Shown piece by piece: positions 1 through 9,037 of a DNA stretch of 64,000 nucleotides (within the stretch, counting starts at the first letter, position 1; each line of letters opens with the position of its first letter). Source of the stretch: Sphingobium herbicidovorans (GTDB taxonomy: Bacteria > Pseudomonadota > Alphaproteobacteria > Sphingomonadales > Sphingomonadaceae); the NCBI RefSeq assembly GCF_002080435.1, contig NZ_CP020539.1, forward strand, positions 832,001-896,000, written 5' to 3'. The position numbers and the translations under genes were made by a program. The notes beneath the pieces are model-generated. The model saw nothing but the letters and a program-made list of their open reading frames with translations, was not told where the DNA came from and did no database searches.

Positions 1-168
1 CATATGCGCGATGGAGCGGAATGTGAGGATCGGCAGCGTGATGGCAATGACGAAGCGGTTGAGCACTTCGAACGCCCGGTCGCCAAGAATATCGTACCGG
101 CCGCAGACATAGCCGATCAGGATCAACCCGAAAACCGGCATCAGTGCGCCGAAAATGGTCATCGCCAT
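1..168 (-). CDS. AEC family transporter, N-terminal part (cut by window edge)
   Basis: The minus strand encodes 56 codons from an ATG at 168 that run off the window start. They contain a hydrophobic first segment (FGALMPVFGLILIGYVCGR) followed by a charged loop and a second hydrophobic stretch (FVIAITLPILTF). This pattern, with the early PVFxLIxxGY motif, is typical of the auxin efflux carrier (AEC) family of inner-membrane carriers for organic acids such as malonate or malate. It is the last gene in a run of minus-strand genes that includes a CoA-transferase and a 3-hydroxyisobutyrate-dehydrogenase-like enzyme, so it may move an acid substrate or product of that operon. The call rests on only about one fifth of the protein, and the substrate is unknown. 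Confidence 0.75.
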   Translation of the reverse strand, partial: MAMTIFGALMPVFGLILIGYVCGRYDILGDRAFEVLNRFVIAITLPILTFRSIAHM

Positions 169-285
169 CGAACTACCGCCACTCGCATGAAAAGGCCGAT
201 CCCGCTGCCGCCAGATGCGCGCCCTATGGCAAGGCGCGGCGAAACGGAACCGTCATTTGCGCAACCACAAATGCACAAATTACAA

Positions 286-1140
286 TCATTGCCCGAACTG
301 TGCGGCGCTGGTCGCGAAACTGCGTTTCACCGCCTGCTCCAGCGGCAGTTTGCGGAACGTGTCGGACAATATTTCCACGCCGTGCGGTCCGTCATAGCCC
401 GCCTTCGCCAGCGCGGCGATGAAGCCGGGGACGTTAAATTCGCCCTCGCCGCAAAGCCGCCGGTGACACATTGTGTCTTCGGTAATGCTGTCCTGCATCG
501 CCATCGTGGCGTCGCACAGTTCAGCGGCGACGATGAAGCGGGCGGGGACCTGCGCAACGTCGGCCAGCGCGCCGCCCGACCGCATGACATGCCAGATGTC
601 GATCAGCAGGCCGCCATTGGGCGCGTCGGCCGCCTTCACCATATCCAGCGCCGCGCCAAGATTGGGCAGGGCAGAGAAAGGCAACATCTCCAGACCGACC
701 ATAAGCCCATGTTCGGCCGCCTGCGCGCACAGCGCCGCAAACTCCCCGGCAAGGTGGTCGCCGGTCGGATCGCCGGGCAGGAAGGGCGGCATCACCTTGA
801 TATGGCGAGCGCGCAGGACGTCGGCGGCGCGGAAAAACTCCGCCCGAGCGGCGTCAGATCGCGTCCGCCGCTCGCCGCTCGCAAACCAGTCGGACAGGAA
901 TTCCAGCTCGACAATCTGCTGCCCAGCGTCACTCAGCCGCCGCCGCAGCGCGGCATAGTCCAGTCCCCGATCCTGCCAGGCGAACAGGTCGCCCAGCCAG
1001 AATCCGGTCCCGGCATAGCCAGCGCGGGCGGCCGCCTCAATCCGCTCCTCCAGCGGAAAGCGACCGAGATTGTCGGGGCGGTCGGGCCGCACGTCGCCCG
1101 CCGTCGTCCAGCAGGTTGCGATCAGCTGCGGCGCGCCCAC
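286..1140 (-). CDS. Sugar phosphate isomerase/epimerase-like TIM-barrel protein
   Basis: This 284-residue protein of the AP-endonuclease-2 / xylose-isomerase-like superfamily starts at GTG 1140, which has a good GGAGCAAGGAG site upstream. Likely metal ligands lie at the strand ends: Glu in GLEMLPF, Asp and His in LLIDIWHVMRSGG, and Glu in GVEIL near the C-terminus. Members isomerise or epimerise hydroxyketones and sugars using a divalent metal; no substrate can be assigned here. Two paralogues occur at 16216-17079 and 22389-23186, sharing the D-x-x-H-x-x-R-S-G block. It lies 15 bases downstream of the 3-hydroxyisobutyrate-dehydrogenase-like gene and is probably cotranscribed with it. Confidence 0.85.
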   Translation of the reverse strand: MGAPQLIATCWTTAGDVRPDRPDNLGRFPLEERIEAAARAGYAGTGFWLGDLFAWQDRGLDYAALRRRLSDAGQQIVELEFLSDWFASGERRTRSDAARAEFFRAADVLRARHIKVMPPFLPGDPTGDHLAGEFAALCAQAAEHGLMVGLEMLPFSALPNLGAALDMVKAADAPNGGLLIDIWHVMRSGGALADVAQVPARFIVAAELCDATMAMQDSITEDTMCHRRLCGEGEFNVPGFIAALAKAGYDGPHGVEILSDTFRKLPLEQAVKRSFATSAAQFGQ

Positions 1141-1155
1141 TGGCTCCTTGCTCCC

Positions 1156-2055
1156 TCAGTCCATCCGGGGCGGTTTGATCCCCGCATTCTGGCATGCATA
1201 GTCGAGCAGCGCGGAATAATCCTTCGTCGCATAATCGCCCGCGCGCGCGCCGCCGAACACGGCATGAGCGGCCGCGCCCATCGGCAGGCCGACGCGGTTT
1301 TCAGCGGCAGCGTTCATCGCCAGCGTCAGGTCCTTGAATGCCAGGTCGATGGTGAAGCCCGGTTCCACATCGCCCTTCAGCACCTTGTTCACCATCAACA
1401 CATGGAACTGGCCGTTGCGCGCGGTGGTGTTGCCGGTCACGTCATGGATGGTCTGGATGTCGAGGCCCAGCTTCGTGCCCAGCGCGATCGATTCCGCGAC
1501 GATCTGCGCAGTCGAAAGCAGCATGAAATTGTTGATCACCTTCATGCGGCTGCCCATGCCCGGCTTGCCGCAGCGGAAGATATCCGTGCCCATGGCGTTG
1601 AGCGCCGGTTCGACCCGCGCGAAATCCGCGTCCTCCGCGCCGACCATGAACAGCGATTCCCCGCGCTCGGCATGCAGCGCCAGACGACCGATCGGCGCAT
1701 CGACGAAGCCGATGCCCTTTTCCGCGCAGGCGGCGGCGACCCGGTCGGTGCCCTTGGCGTCGATGGTGGACAGGTCCATCAGCAGCGCGCCCGCGTCGAT
1801 ATTGGCCAGCACGCCGTCTTCACCCAGCACCACCGCCTCGACATGCGGCGTCGCGGGCAGCACGGTGATGACGATGTCCTGACCCCGGCTCGCTTCGGCG
1901 ATGCTGGCGGCCTTTGTCGCGCCCAGCGCTGCGACCTTGTCCATCTTCGCATCGTCAATGTCATAGACGGTGACGGCAAAGCCCTTGCGCTGCAGGTTCG
2001 ATGACATGGGCAAGCCCATCGCGCCCAGGCCGATGAAGCCGATCTTCGTGGTCAT
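1156..2055 (-). CDS. NAD(P)-dependent oxidoreductase, 3-hydroxyisobutyrate dehydrogenase family
   Basis: The 299-residue protein begins with the Rossmann motif GFIGLGAMGLPMSSNL (residues 6-21), the signature of beta-hydroxyacid dehydrogenases. It also has the family's catalytic lysine region, GMGSRMKVINNFMLL, near residue 170. Family members oxidise 3-hydroxyisobutyrate, tartronate semialdehyde or related short 3-hydroxyacids; the exact substrate is not visible. A GAGAGGAC site precedes the ATG at 2055. Between this gene and the upstream CoA-transferase sits a repeat with inverted ends (2115-2254). Its place with a CoA-transferase and a crotonase suggests work on a short branched or hydroxylated acid. 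Confidence 0.9.
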   Translation of the reverse strand: MTTKIGFIGLGAMGLPMSSNLQRKGFAVTVYDIDDAKMDKVAALGATKAASIAEASRGQDIVITVLPATPHVEAVVLGEDGVLANIDAGALLMDLSTIDAKGTDRVAAACAEKGIGFVDAPIGRLALHAERGESLFMVGAEDADFARVEPALNAMGTDIFRCGKPGMGSRMKVINNFMLLSTAQIVAESIALGTKLGLDIQTIHDVTGNTTARNGQFHVLMVNKVLKGDVEPGFTIDLAFKDLTLAMNAAAENRVGLPMGAAAHAVFGGARAGDYATKDYSALLDYACQNAGIKPPRMD

Positions 2056-2114
2056 AATGTAGTCCTCTCAAATCTTGGGCCGGGCGATCCCGGCATGATG
2101 AACCTCGATTTTTG

Positions 2115-2254
2115 TTCACGCGGAGGCGCGGAGACGCGGAGGGGCGATGAAGGCGCCGCAGGCTCTAAATCCCCGCTCACGAAAGGAAAGGCGCAGCCAT
2201 ATCGCAGCTTCGCTGCCTCAAATCCCTCTCCGCGTCTCCGCGTCTCCGCGTGAA
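2115..2254. repeat. Intergenic element with about 28-bp terminal inverted repeats
   Basis: The left arm begins TTCACGCGGAGGCGCGGAG at 2115 and the right arm ends CGTCTCCGCGTGAA at 2254. They are reverse complements over about 28 bases with two mismatches, and each arm is built of repeated CGCGGAG(A/G) units. The roughly 84-base core has no coding signal; a short minus-strand frame across it is probably chance. The element fills the gap between two genes of one operon and ends 3 bases from the upstream gene's stop codon. It could be a non-autonomous (MITE-like) element or a REP-type palindrome that affects mRNA stability. No target-site duplication was obvious. Confidence 0.7.
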
Positions 2255-2257
2255 TAA

Positions 2258-3501
2258 TCAATGCAGCTTTTCCGCGATAACTCCCGCTTCGACAAGCGCC
2301 GCGATCTGCCCTTCCGACAGGCCCAGCACATCGGTCAGCACATCGCGCGTGTCCTCCCCGAACGGGGCGGAGCGCGGCGATAGTCGGCGGGGGTCTTCGA
2401 AAATTTGCCCGGATAGCCCAGCACCTTGACCGGCGTGCCGTCGGAACGAACCATGTCCTTGATGACGCCCCGCGCGGCGATATGCTCGTCGGCCAAAATG
2501 TCGGGGATTTCGTTGACGCGCCCGCCGGGCAGCTTGGCCGCCTCCATCGCCGCGATCAGATCGTCCGACTTCCACTTCGCGATCGCCGGGCGCATTTCGT
2601 CCTGCAACGCCTTGCGGTTGGGCGAGCGGTGGCCATTGTCGATGAAGCGCGGATCGTCGGGCAGGTCGGGACGGCCGATCAGTTCGCAGAAGCTGCGGAA
2701 CTGCCGGTCATTGCCCAGCGCCACCAATATGTCGCCGTCGGAACAGGAAAAATCCTGATAGGGCACGGTGTTGGGATGTTCATTGCCCAACCGCCGGGGG
2801 ATCATCCCCCCGTTCATATAATTGGACGCCTGGTTGGCGAGCAGTGCAACCTGCGTGTCCAGCAGCGCCATGTCGATATGCTGCCCCTCGCCGGTGCGGT
2901 CGCGATGGGCCAGCGCGGCGAGGATGGAAATCGCCGAATAGAGGCCCGTGACCAGATCGCTGATCGGGATGCCGACCTTCATCGGCCCGCCGCCTTCTTC
3001 ATTGTCTGGGCGGCCGGTGATCGACATCAGGCCGCTCATTCCCTGGATCAGGAAGTCATAGCCGCCGCGATCCTTGTAGGGGCCGTCCTGTCCAAAGCCG
3101 GTGATGGAACAATAGATGAGCTTGGAATTGATTTCCGACAGCGATGCATAGTCCAGGCCATATTTGGCCAACCCGCCGACGCGGAAATTTTCGACGACGA
3201 TGTCGGCGTCGAGCGCGATCTGCCGGATCAGTTCCGCGCCGCGCGGGTCCGCCAGGTTGATCGCGACCGATTGTTTGTTGCGGTTCGCGCACAGATAATA
3301 GGCCGCGTCCTTCGACCCATCGTCAAGGAAGGGAGGGCCCCAGCGGCGGGTGTCGTCGCCCTGGCCGGGTTGTTCGACCTTGATGACCTCTGCGCCAAGA
3401 TCGCCCAATATCTGGGTGGTCCAGGGACCAGCAAGCACGCGGGACAGGTCGAGAACCTTGATTCCAGCCAGCGGCCCGGTCGATGTCTGCTTCTCGCTCA
3501 C
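2258..3501 (-). pseudogene. CaiB/BaiF family CoA-transferase, interrupted by one frameshift
   Basis: From GTG 3501 the frame encodes a class III (formyl-CoA transferase type) CoA-transferase: GIKVLDLSRVLAGPWTTQILGD at the N-terminus, the catalytic Asp in HIDMALLD, and GYPGKFSKTPADYRRAPP near the C-terminus. It then ends in a foreign tail at 2335. The true tail (GEDTRDVLTDVLGLSEGQIAALVEA) lies in another frame ending at 2258. One base missing in the CCCCGTTCGGGG palindrome near 2360-2370 explains this; restored, the protein has about 414 residues, normal for the family. It moves CoA between acids in the cytosol. GTGA overlap (3498-3501) couples it to the upstream crotonase. Either the gene is broken or the base call is wrong. 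Confidence 0.88.
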
Positions 3502-4298
3502 TTGTTCTTGAACTCCGGCGCGCGCTTGCCGAGGAAAGCGGCGATCGCTTCATGATGGTCTTCGGTATAATGGGCGAGCGACTGATAGCCCGCCGCCATT
3601 TCCAGCAGCGTAGTCAGCTTCATGTCCGCCCCTTCGCGCATCAGCCGCTTGGCCATGCGGGTGGCATGCCCCGGATTGGCGGCGATCTTGCCCGCCAGTT
3701 CCAGCGCCCGGTCCATCAGCTTGTCGGCGGGCAGCACTTCGGCGACCAGCCCATATTCCAGCGCGGTCTTGGCGTCGATGGCGTCGCCCGTCAGCGTCAT
3801 GATGCTGGCGCGCTGCGGCCCGATCAGGCGTGGCAGCAGCCATCCGCCGCCGCCGCCCGGAATGATGCCCAGCTTCACATAGCTTTCCGCGACCACGGCA
3901 GTATCGGCCATCAGGCGGATGTCGCACATGCAGCTGATGTCGAGGCCCAGGCCGATGGCGGGGCCGTTGATCGCCGCGATGATCGGCACTTCCAGTTCAT
4001 GGATCGCCGGGCCGATCATCTGGACGCTGGTGCGATAGCTGTTGCGGATTTCATAGGGCGTGCCGCCGAACATGCCGGAGCGTTCCGCCATATATTTGAC
4101 ATTGCCGCCAGCGCTGAACGCCTTGCCATTGCCGGTCAGGACGATCGCGCGCACCGATGCGTCCCGCACCATCTGGCGGCAGAAATCGACGATTTCCTCG
4201 CTATGGGCGACTTCCGTGATGGTATTGCGTTCGTCGGGACGGTTGAAGCGGGCGACGACGACGGGGCCGTCACGCTCGACAAGAAGGAAGGGATCCAA
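3498..4298 (-). CDS. Enoyl-CoA hydratase/isomerase (crotonase) family protein
   Basis: This crotonase-fold protein of about 266 residues has an oxyanion-hole segment GKAFSAGGNVKYM and a second loop INGPAIGLGLDISCMCD. The usual hydratase glutamates are replaced: Asp stands where the first would be and Tyr where the second would be, so a hydratase role is not assured. I chose TTG 4298, which has GGGAGAG seven bases upstream; an in-frame ATG at 4320 has no visible ribosome site. It heads the minus-strand operon, divergent from the LysR gene at 4400, and overlaps the CoA-transferase by four bases. Isomerase, hydrolase or lyase chemistry on an acyl-CoA is possible. Confidence 0.85.
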   Translation of the reverse strand: MDPFLLVERDGPVVVARFNRPDERNTITEVAHSEEIVDFCRQMVRDASVRAIVLTGNGKAFSAGGNVKYMAERSGMFGGTPYEIRNSYRTSVQMIGPAIHELEVPIIAAINGPAIGLGLDISCMCDIRLMADTAVVAESYVKLGIIPGGGGGWLLPRLIGPQRASIMTLTGDAIDAKTALEYGLVAEVLPADKLMDRALELAGKIAANPGHATRMAKRLMREGADMKLTTLLEMAAGYQSLAHYTEDHHEAIAAFLGKRAPEFKNK

Positions 4299-4353
4299 GG
4301 CGCAGCTCTCCCAAAGCATGAAAAGACAGCGGGACGCTAGGCGTTGGCAGTCT

Positions 4354-4370
4354 ATCAAGCTAATATTGAT
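4354..4370. promoter_or_regulatory. Candidate LysR operator (T-N11-A type)
   Basis: The sequence ATCAAGCTAATATTGAT is an inverted repeat (ATCAA, 7-base spacer, TTGAT) in the divergent region between the crotonase operon and the LysR gene. It has the T-N11-A form typical of LysR-type binding sites, 30 bases before the LysR start. Control of the minus-strand operon and autoregulation are therefore likely. Binding itself is inference. Confidence 0.6.
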
Positions 4371-4399
4371 TTCTGATTATCTGATATATGAAAGCTATC

Positions 4400-5272
4400 A
4401 TGGAACTGCGCCAGCTTCGCTATTTCGTCATGCTCGCCGAAACCGGCAACTTTCATCGCGCGGCGGAGCGGCTGAACATGTCGCAGCCGCCGTTGACGGT
4501 CGCCATCCGCAAGCTGGAGGAGGAGCTGGGCGCCGCGTTGTTCGTGCGCAGCGCGCGGGGCGTGACGCTGACGGCTGCGGGCCGCGCCTCGCTGGACATG
4601 GCGCGCGCCACGCTGGCGCAGGCGGATCGCTTCCGCGAAGCCGCGCATGAAGGGGCGGTGGGGGAAAGAGGGCGGTTGCGCGTCGGCTTCATCGGGTCCG
4701 CGACCTTTGAACTGCTGCCGCGCATCATTCCCGAATATCGCCACCGTTATCCCGGCGTGGAATTGGTGCTGGAAGAATCGACCAGCGTCGAAATCGCGCG
4801 AAAGCTGGTGGCGGGCGAACTGGATGTGGGGCTGGTGCGTCTGCCGCTGACGGAAATGGCGGCCGTCAACACGACCGCCATCGATGCCGATGAGCTTCAT
4901 GCCGCCCTCCCCGCCAGCAGCCCGCTGGCGCAAGCTGGCATAGTGCCGTTGCAGGCGCTCGCGCAGGAACCCTTCATTCTTCAAAGCCGGATCAGCGTGC
5001 TGCATACGGTGACGCTTTCGGCCTGCCACGCGGCTGGATTCGTGCCGATCGTCGCGCAGGAAGCGGCGCAGCTGAGTGCGGTGCTTGCCCTTGTCCGGTC
5101 GGGGCTGGGCGTCGCGCTGGTCCCTGCCCGCGCAGCGCGCTCCGTGCCCCAGGATGTGCGGCTGGTCCGCCTGGCCGACCGGGTGCCGATTGAAACCGGC
5201 GTGGCGCTGCCCCGTACGGTCGCCGATCCGCTTGCGCGAAACTTCGCCCGCATCGCCATCAATAGCGATTAA
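4400..5272 (+). CDS. LysR-type transcriptional regulator
   Basis: The 290-residue protein starts MELRQLRYFVMLAETGNF and carries a winged helix-turn-helix (FHRAAERLNMSQPPLTVAIRK, about residues 18-38). A periplasmic-binding-protein-like effector domain follows from about residue 90. ATG 4400 gives the standard LysR N-terminus; an upstream in-frame ATG at 4388 adds four atypical residues. It is divergent from the crotonase/CoA-transferase operon and sits directly ahead of two acyl-CoA dehydrogenase genes, so it may control either side. A T-N11-A palindrome lies upstream at 4354-4370. The effector is unknown, though CoA thioesters or free acids are common for this class. Confidence 0.93.
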   Translation: MELRQLRYFVMLAETGNFHRAAERLNMSQPPLTVAIRKLEEELGAALFVRSARGVTLTAAGRASLDMARATLAQADRFREAAHEGAVGERGRLRVGFIGSATFELLPRIIPEYRHRYPGVELVLEESTSVEIARKLVAGELDVGLVRLPLTEMAAVNTTAIDADELHAALPASSPLAQAGIVPLQALAQEPFILQSRISVLHTVTLSACHAAGFVPIVAQEAAQLSAVLALVRSGLGVALVPARAARSVPQDVRLVRLADRVPIETGVALPRTVADPLARNFARIAINSD

Positions 5273-5283
5273 CTATCGGATTT

Positions 5284-5301
5284 TCCAAATTCGATATTGG
5301 A
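5284..5301. promoter_or_regulatory. Candidate operator, inverted repeat TCCAA-N8-TTGGA
   Basis: In the gap between the LysR gene and the first acyl-CoA dehydrogenase is TCCAAATTCGATATTGGA, with exact 5-base arms. Its core AAATTCGATATTG (5287-5299) recurs identically at 37482-37494 ahead of the HAPMO-like gene at 37543. A shared site for one regulator is plausible but untested. Confidence 0.45.
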
Positions 5302-5364
5302 CAGGGAGCAAGGCCGGGGACATTGCGTACCCCTGCCCATACTGGCGATTTAGCGAGGTTTGGC

Positions 5365-6519
5365 TTGTTCGAGACCCTGACCCTTTCCACCCTTCCTGCC
5401 GAGGACGAGGCTATTCGTCCGGCGCTGCGCGCTTTGATCCAGGAAGCGATCGCCGACCTCCCGGTGCATCGCCGCGCCCGGTCATGGCAGGGATTTGACG
5501 CCGCGTTCAGCCGCAAGCTGGGACAGGCCGGCTATCTCGGCCTGTCATTGCCCAAGGAATATGGCGGCATGGGCCGTGGCCCCTTCACCCGCTTCGTCGT
5601 GGTGGAGGAATTGCTGTCCGCCGGTGCGCCGGTCGCCGGGCACTGGATCGCCGACCGCCAGAGCGGGCCGTTGATCCTGCGTTATGGCACCGAGGAACAG
5701 CGCCGATTCTACCTGCCGCGCATTTCCAGGGGCGAGGCGCTTTTCTGCATCGGCATGAGCGAGCCGGGTTCGGGTTCAGACCTTGCCAGCGTGCGCAGCC
5801 GCGCGGAGCAGCAGGCCGATGGCGGCTGGCTGCTCAATGGCCAGAAGATCTGGACCACCAACGCGATGCATAGCGACTATATGATCGCCCTTGTCCGCAC
5901 GTCGGGCACCAGTGACGACCGGCAGCAGGGCCTGTCGCAGCTGATCGTCGATCTGAAGGCGCCGGGCATCACCATCCGCCCGATCGTCGATCTGACGGGC
6001 GACGCGCATTTCGCCGAGGTGTTCTTTGAAGATGTCCGCCTGGCCCCCGACGCGCTGATCGGCGCGGAGGGGCAGGGGTGGAAACAGGTCGTTGCGGAGC
6101 TTGCCTTTGAACGCAGCGGGCCGGAACGCATCTATTCATCAGTCGTGCTGATGGACGCCTGGGTCCGCCATCTTGACGCGGTGGGCCGCAAGGACAGTGC
6201 GACGTTGCGCCTCGTCGGATCGCTGATGGCGCAGCAGGCGGTGTTGCGCGAAATGTCGCTCGCGGTCACGGCGCGGCTGGTCGCGGGTGAGAGCCCGGTG
6301 GTCGAAGCGTCGCTGATGAAGGATCTGGGCACCAGTTTCGAACAGGCCGTGCCTCAGCTGATCGGCGACGACCTGGCCGCCAACCCGGACGAGCCGGTGG
6401 ACCCGGAACTCTATCGCACGCTGCTCTACGTCACCCATATCGCGCCCAGCTTCTCGCTGCGCGGCGGCACGCGCGAAATCCTGCGCGGCATCATCGCCCG
6501 CGGCCTTGGCCTGCGTTGA
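5365..6519 (+). CDS. Acyl-CoA dehydrogenase, large subunit-like
   Basis: The protein of about 384 residues has the acyl-CoA dehydrogenase fold: helical N-domain, FAD-binding middle segment (GMSEPGSGSDLASV), NGQKIWTTNA, and the C-terminal SLRGGTREILRGIIARGLG stretch. It would desaturate an acyl-CoA at alpha-beta, passing electrons to ETF. I prefer TTG 5365, preceded by GCGAGG six bases upstream; TTG 5323 is also open. The next gene, 13 bases downstream, is a shorter and divergent dehydrogenase. Such pairs form alpha2-beta2 enzymes in actinobacterial and proteobacterial steroid side-chain degradation (for example FadE28-FadE29), so a heteromer is likely. Confidence 0.9.
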   Translation: MFETLTLSTLPAEDEAIRPALRALIQEAIADLPVHRRARSWQGFDAAFSRKLGQAGYLGLSLPKEYGGMGRGPFTRFVVVEELLSAGAPVAGHWIADRQSGPLILRYGTEEQRRFYLPRISRGEALFCIGMSEPGSGSDLASVRSRAEQQADGGWLLNGQKIWTTNAMHSDYMIALVRTSGTSDDRQQGLSQLIVDLKAPGITIRPIVDLTGDAHFAEVFFEDVRLAPDALIGAEGQGWKQVVAELAFERSGPERIYSSVVLMDAWVRHLDAVGRKDSATLRLVGSLMAQQAVLREMSLAVTARLVAGESPVVEASLMKDLGTSFEQAVPQLIGDDLAANPDEPVDPELYRTLLYVTHIAPSFSLRGGTREILRGIIARGLGLR

Positions 6520-6532
6520 AGGGAGCCTAATC

Positions 6533-7456
6533 ATGGACATGTCCGAACTGATCGATCCCTTCGCCCGCCTGATCGAGGATGTCTGCACCCCCGCAGCCAT
6601 CCGCGCCATCGAACAGGGCGACGAAACCGCTTCGCTGTGGAACGCTTTTGTCGAATCCGGCTTTCTCGACGCGCTTGTCGCTGAAGATGCGGGCGGCGCG
6701 GGCCTTTCGCTGAGCGATGCAGCGCCGCTGATCGCGCTGCTGGGCCGTCATGCCGTTCCCCTGCCGGTGGCTGACACGATGATCGCGCGCGCGCTTCTCG
6801 CCGCTGCGGGCATCACCGCGCCGGAAGGGCCGATCGCCATCGCTACCGGCACTGGTGCGGTGCCGTTCGCTGGCGTCGCGTCGCACATATTGTCGGGCGC
6901 GCCCGAAGCCCCCGTGCTGACGGAGGCCGTCGCCGAGGCAACGGGCGTCCATCATGACACGGACGCCTATGTCGCTGGCGTTGACGGCAAGGCGCTGCGC
7001 CCTATCGCCGCCGTCGTGCGCGCGCTGCTGATCTCGGGCGCGGCGGGCCGGGTCATGGAAATGACCGTCGCCTACGCCAATGAGCGGGTTCAGTTCGGCA
7101 AGCCGATCGGCAAGCAGCAGGCGGTGCAGCAGCAATTGTCGTTGCTGGCGGAACAGGCGGTTGCGGCGCGCATCGCCGGGGCAATCGGCGCGCGCGCGGG
7201 TTTGCAGCCTGCTCTTGCGGACGCAGCGATCGCCAAGCATGGGGCCAGCCTGGCCGCCGGGCAGGTTGCCGCGATTGCCCATGCCGTGCATGGCGCCATC
7301 GGCATCAGCGAGGAATATGACCTGCAACTGCTGACCCGCCGTCTGCATGGCTGGCGTCTGGCGGATGGATCGGAAAGCTATTGGGCAGGCATCCTGGGCG
7401 AATTGCGCCTGGGCGACGCGGCCAAATCCAGCGCCCAATTCATTTGCGGCGCCTGA
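6533..7456 (+). CDS. Acyl-CoA dehydrogenase-like protein, short subunit
   Basis: This protein of about 307 residues is shorter than the usual 380-400. It keeps the C-terminal helical domain (YANERVQFGKPIGKQQAVQQ, then HAVHGAIGISEEYDLQLLTRR). The FAD-binding middle motif with the TEPGSGSD pattern is not visible. ATG 6533 is chosen because AAGGGAG lies just upstream; the frame opens earlier at 6506. This is the profile of the non-catalytic or partner subunit in heteromeric dehydrogenases for bulky acyl-CoAs. It lies 13 bases after the full-length dehydrogenase gene and is surely cotranscribed. The heteromer claim is inference from family knowledge. Confidence 0.85.
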   Translation: MDMSELIDPFARLIEDVCTPAAIRAIEQGDETASLWNAFVESGFLDALVAEDAGGAGLSLSDAAPLIALLGRHAVPLPVADTMIARALLAAAGITAPEGPIAIATGTGAVPFAGVASHILSGAPEAPVLTEAVAEATGVHHDTDAYVAGVDGKALRPIAAVVRALLISGAAGRVMEMTVAYANERVQFGKPIGKQQAVQQQLSLLAEQAVAARIAGAIGARAGLQPALADAAIAKHGASLAAGQVAAIAHAVHGAIGISEEYDLQLLTRRLHGWRLADGSESYWAGILGELRLGDAAKSSAQFICGA

Positions 7457-7600
7457 CCCGGCTTTGCATCGAACGGGATGGCCGGTGAGGGGAGGGGCTT
7501 GTCCTCTTCCTCTTGCGAAGGATAAAACGCCCTCGACCCTGGTGCGGAGCGCCGCGACAGGGGATCATGACGTGGGGCCGACAGTAGAGGACGATCAAAC

Positions 7601-9037
7601 ATGACCCAATCGACGCCCTATCCGATCATTGACGGCGCGGAGCGCAAGCTGGCTTCGCTTGGCACGATGGACCTGATCAATCCGGCGACCGAGGAGGTGC
7701 TGGCGACCGTTCCGCGCTGTGGTGCGGAAGAGGCCAGCGAAGCCGCTCGCCTGTCGGTCGAGGGCTTTGCGCAATGGTCGGCCATGTCGCCGTTCGACCG
7801 CAGCAAGATCATGCGCCGGACCGCAGAATTGATGCGGGACGAGGCGGACGAGGCGGCTGCCGAGATGACCCGGCAATCGGGCAAGCCGCTGGTGCAGGCG
7901 CGGGGCGAATGGCTGGCGTCGGCCGATCTGCTCGACTGGTATGCGGAGGAAGGACGCCGTGCCTATGGGCGGTTGATCCCCACCCGCGCGAGCGACATGC
8001 GCTGGACTGTGCAGCGCCGTCCGGTCGGCCCGGTCGCCGCTTTCACGCCGTGGAATTTCCCCGCCTGGACCGTGATGCAGAAGGTCGCACCGGCGCTGGC
8101 CGCCGGTTGTTCGGTCGTGCTGAAATGCGCGGAGGAAACGCCGGGATCGGGCGTACGCATCGGTCGCGCGCTGCTGGCGGCGGGTCTTCCGCCGCGCGTG
8201 TTGAGCGTTATCTGGGGCGATCCGGCGGCGATTTCCGCTACCCTCTGCGCAGCGCCGGAAATTCACAAGGTAACGCTGACCGGCTCCACCCGCGTCGGCC
8301 GCCTGCTGGCGAGCGCTGCGGGCCAGCATTTGAAGAAAGTGACGATGGAGCTGGGCGGGCATAACCCGGTCATCATCGCGCGCGACGCGGACCTAAACAG
8401 CGTGGTGCCGCTCGCTGCGGAGTTCAAGTTCCGCAATGCAGGCCAGGTCTGCGTGTCGCCGACCCGCTTTCTGGTCGAACAGCCGCTATACAAAGATTTC
8501 GTCGCGGGCGTCACCGAAGCGGCCAGCAAGCTGCGCGTGGGCGATGGCATGAATGGCGACACCCAGATGGGGCCATTGACGACCGCAGGACAGCTTTCGA
8601 AGATCGAGGCGCTGGCCGCCGACGCGGTGCAGCGCGGTGCGAAGATCGAGACTGGCGGATCGCGCATCGGCAATCGGGGCTATTTCTTCCAGCCGACCGT
8701 TCTGTCGGGCATGACCCCCGAAATGGACGCGATGAACGAAGAGCCGTTCGGCCCGCTGATGCTGGTGATGCCCGTTGAGGATATCGACGCGGCGCTGGCC
8801 GAGGCCAATCGCCTGCCCTACGGCCTTGCCTCCTATGCCTTCACCAACAGCCTGAGCACCGAGCGGAAGATATCGGAAGGCATCAACGCGGGCATGTTGG
8901 GCCTCAACCATTATGTGATGGCCATGCCGGAAACGCCCTTTGGCGGCGTCGGCGACAGTGGCATGGGGTCCGAAGGCGGGATCGAAGGGATGGACGCCTA
9001 TCTGCGGCCATTCCTGGTGTCGGCCAAGATCGCCTGA
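7601..9037 (+). CDS. Aldehyde dehydrogenase family protein
   Basis: This 478-residue NAD(P)-dependent aldehyde dehydrogenase has TPWNFPAW for cofactor binding, VTLTGSTRVGR, the general-base Glu in MELGGHNP (about residue 249) and the catalytic Cys in GQVCVSPTRF (about residue 283). Its length and motifs fit the succinate-semialdehyde / glycolaldehyde / betaine aldehyde dehydrogenase group. It would oxidise an aldehyde to the acid before CoA activation. It lies 144 bases after the dehydrogenase pair and before an alcohol dehydrogenase, which suggests a sequential alcohol-aldehyde-acid oxidation in the same pathway. The substrate is unknown. Confidence 0.93.
   Translation: MTQSTPYPIIDGAERKLASLGTMDLINPATEEVLATVPRCGAEEASEAARLSVEGFAQWSAMSPFDRSKIMRRTAELMRDEADEAAAEMTRQSGKPLVQARGEWLASADLLDWYAEEGRRAYGRLIPTRASDMRWTVQRRPVGPVAAFTPWNFPAWTVMQKVAPALAAGCSVVLKCAEETPGSGVRIGRALLAAGLPPRVLSVIWGDPAAISATLCAAPEIHKVTLTGSTRVGRLLASAAGQHLKKVTMELGGHNPVIIARDADLNSVVPLAAEFKFRNAGQVCVSPTRFLVEQPLYKDFVAGVTEAASKLRVGDGMNGDTQMGPLTTAGQLSKIEALAADAVQRGAKIETGGSRIGNRGYFFQPTVLSGMTPEMDAMNEEPFGPLMLVMPVEDIDAALAEANRLPYGLASYAFTNSLSTERKISEGINAGMLGLNHYVMAMPETPFGGVGDSGMGSEGGIEGMDAYLRPFLVSAKIA

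Noticed and set aside
4..2004. Open frame of 666 codons on the plus strand opposite the TIM-barrel and 3-hydroxyisobutyrate-dehydrogenase-like genes
   Set aside because: It is rich in Arg, His and Gln with no recognisable domain, and lies antisense to two clear genes. Such frames arise from high GC at third positions.
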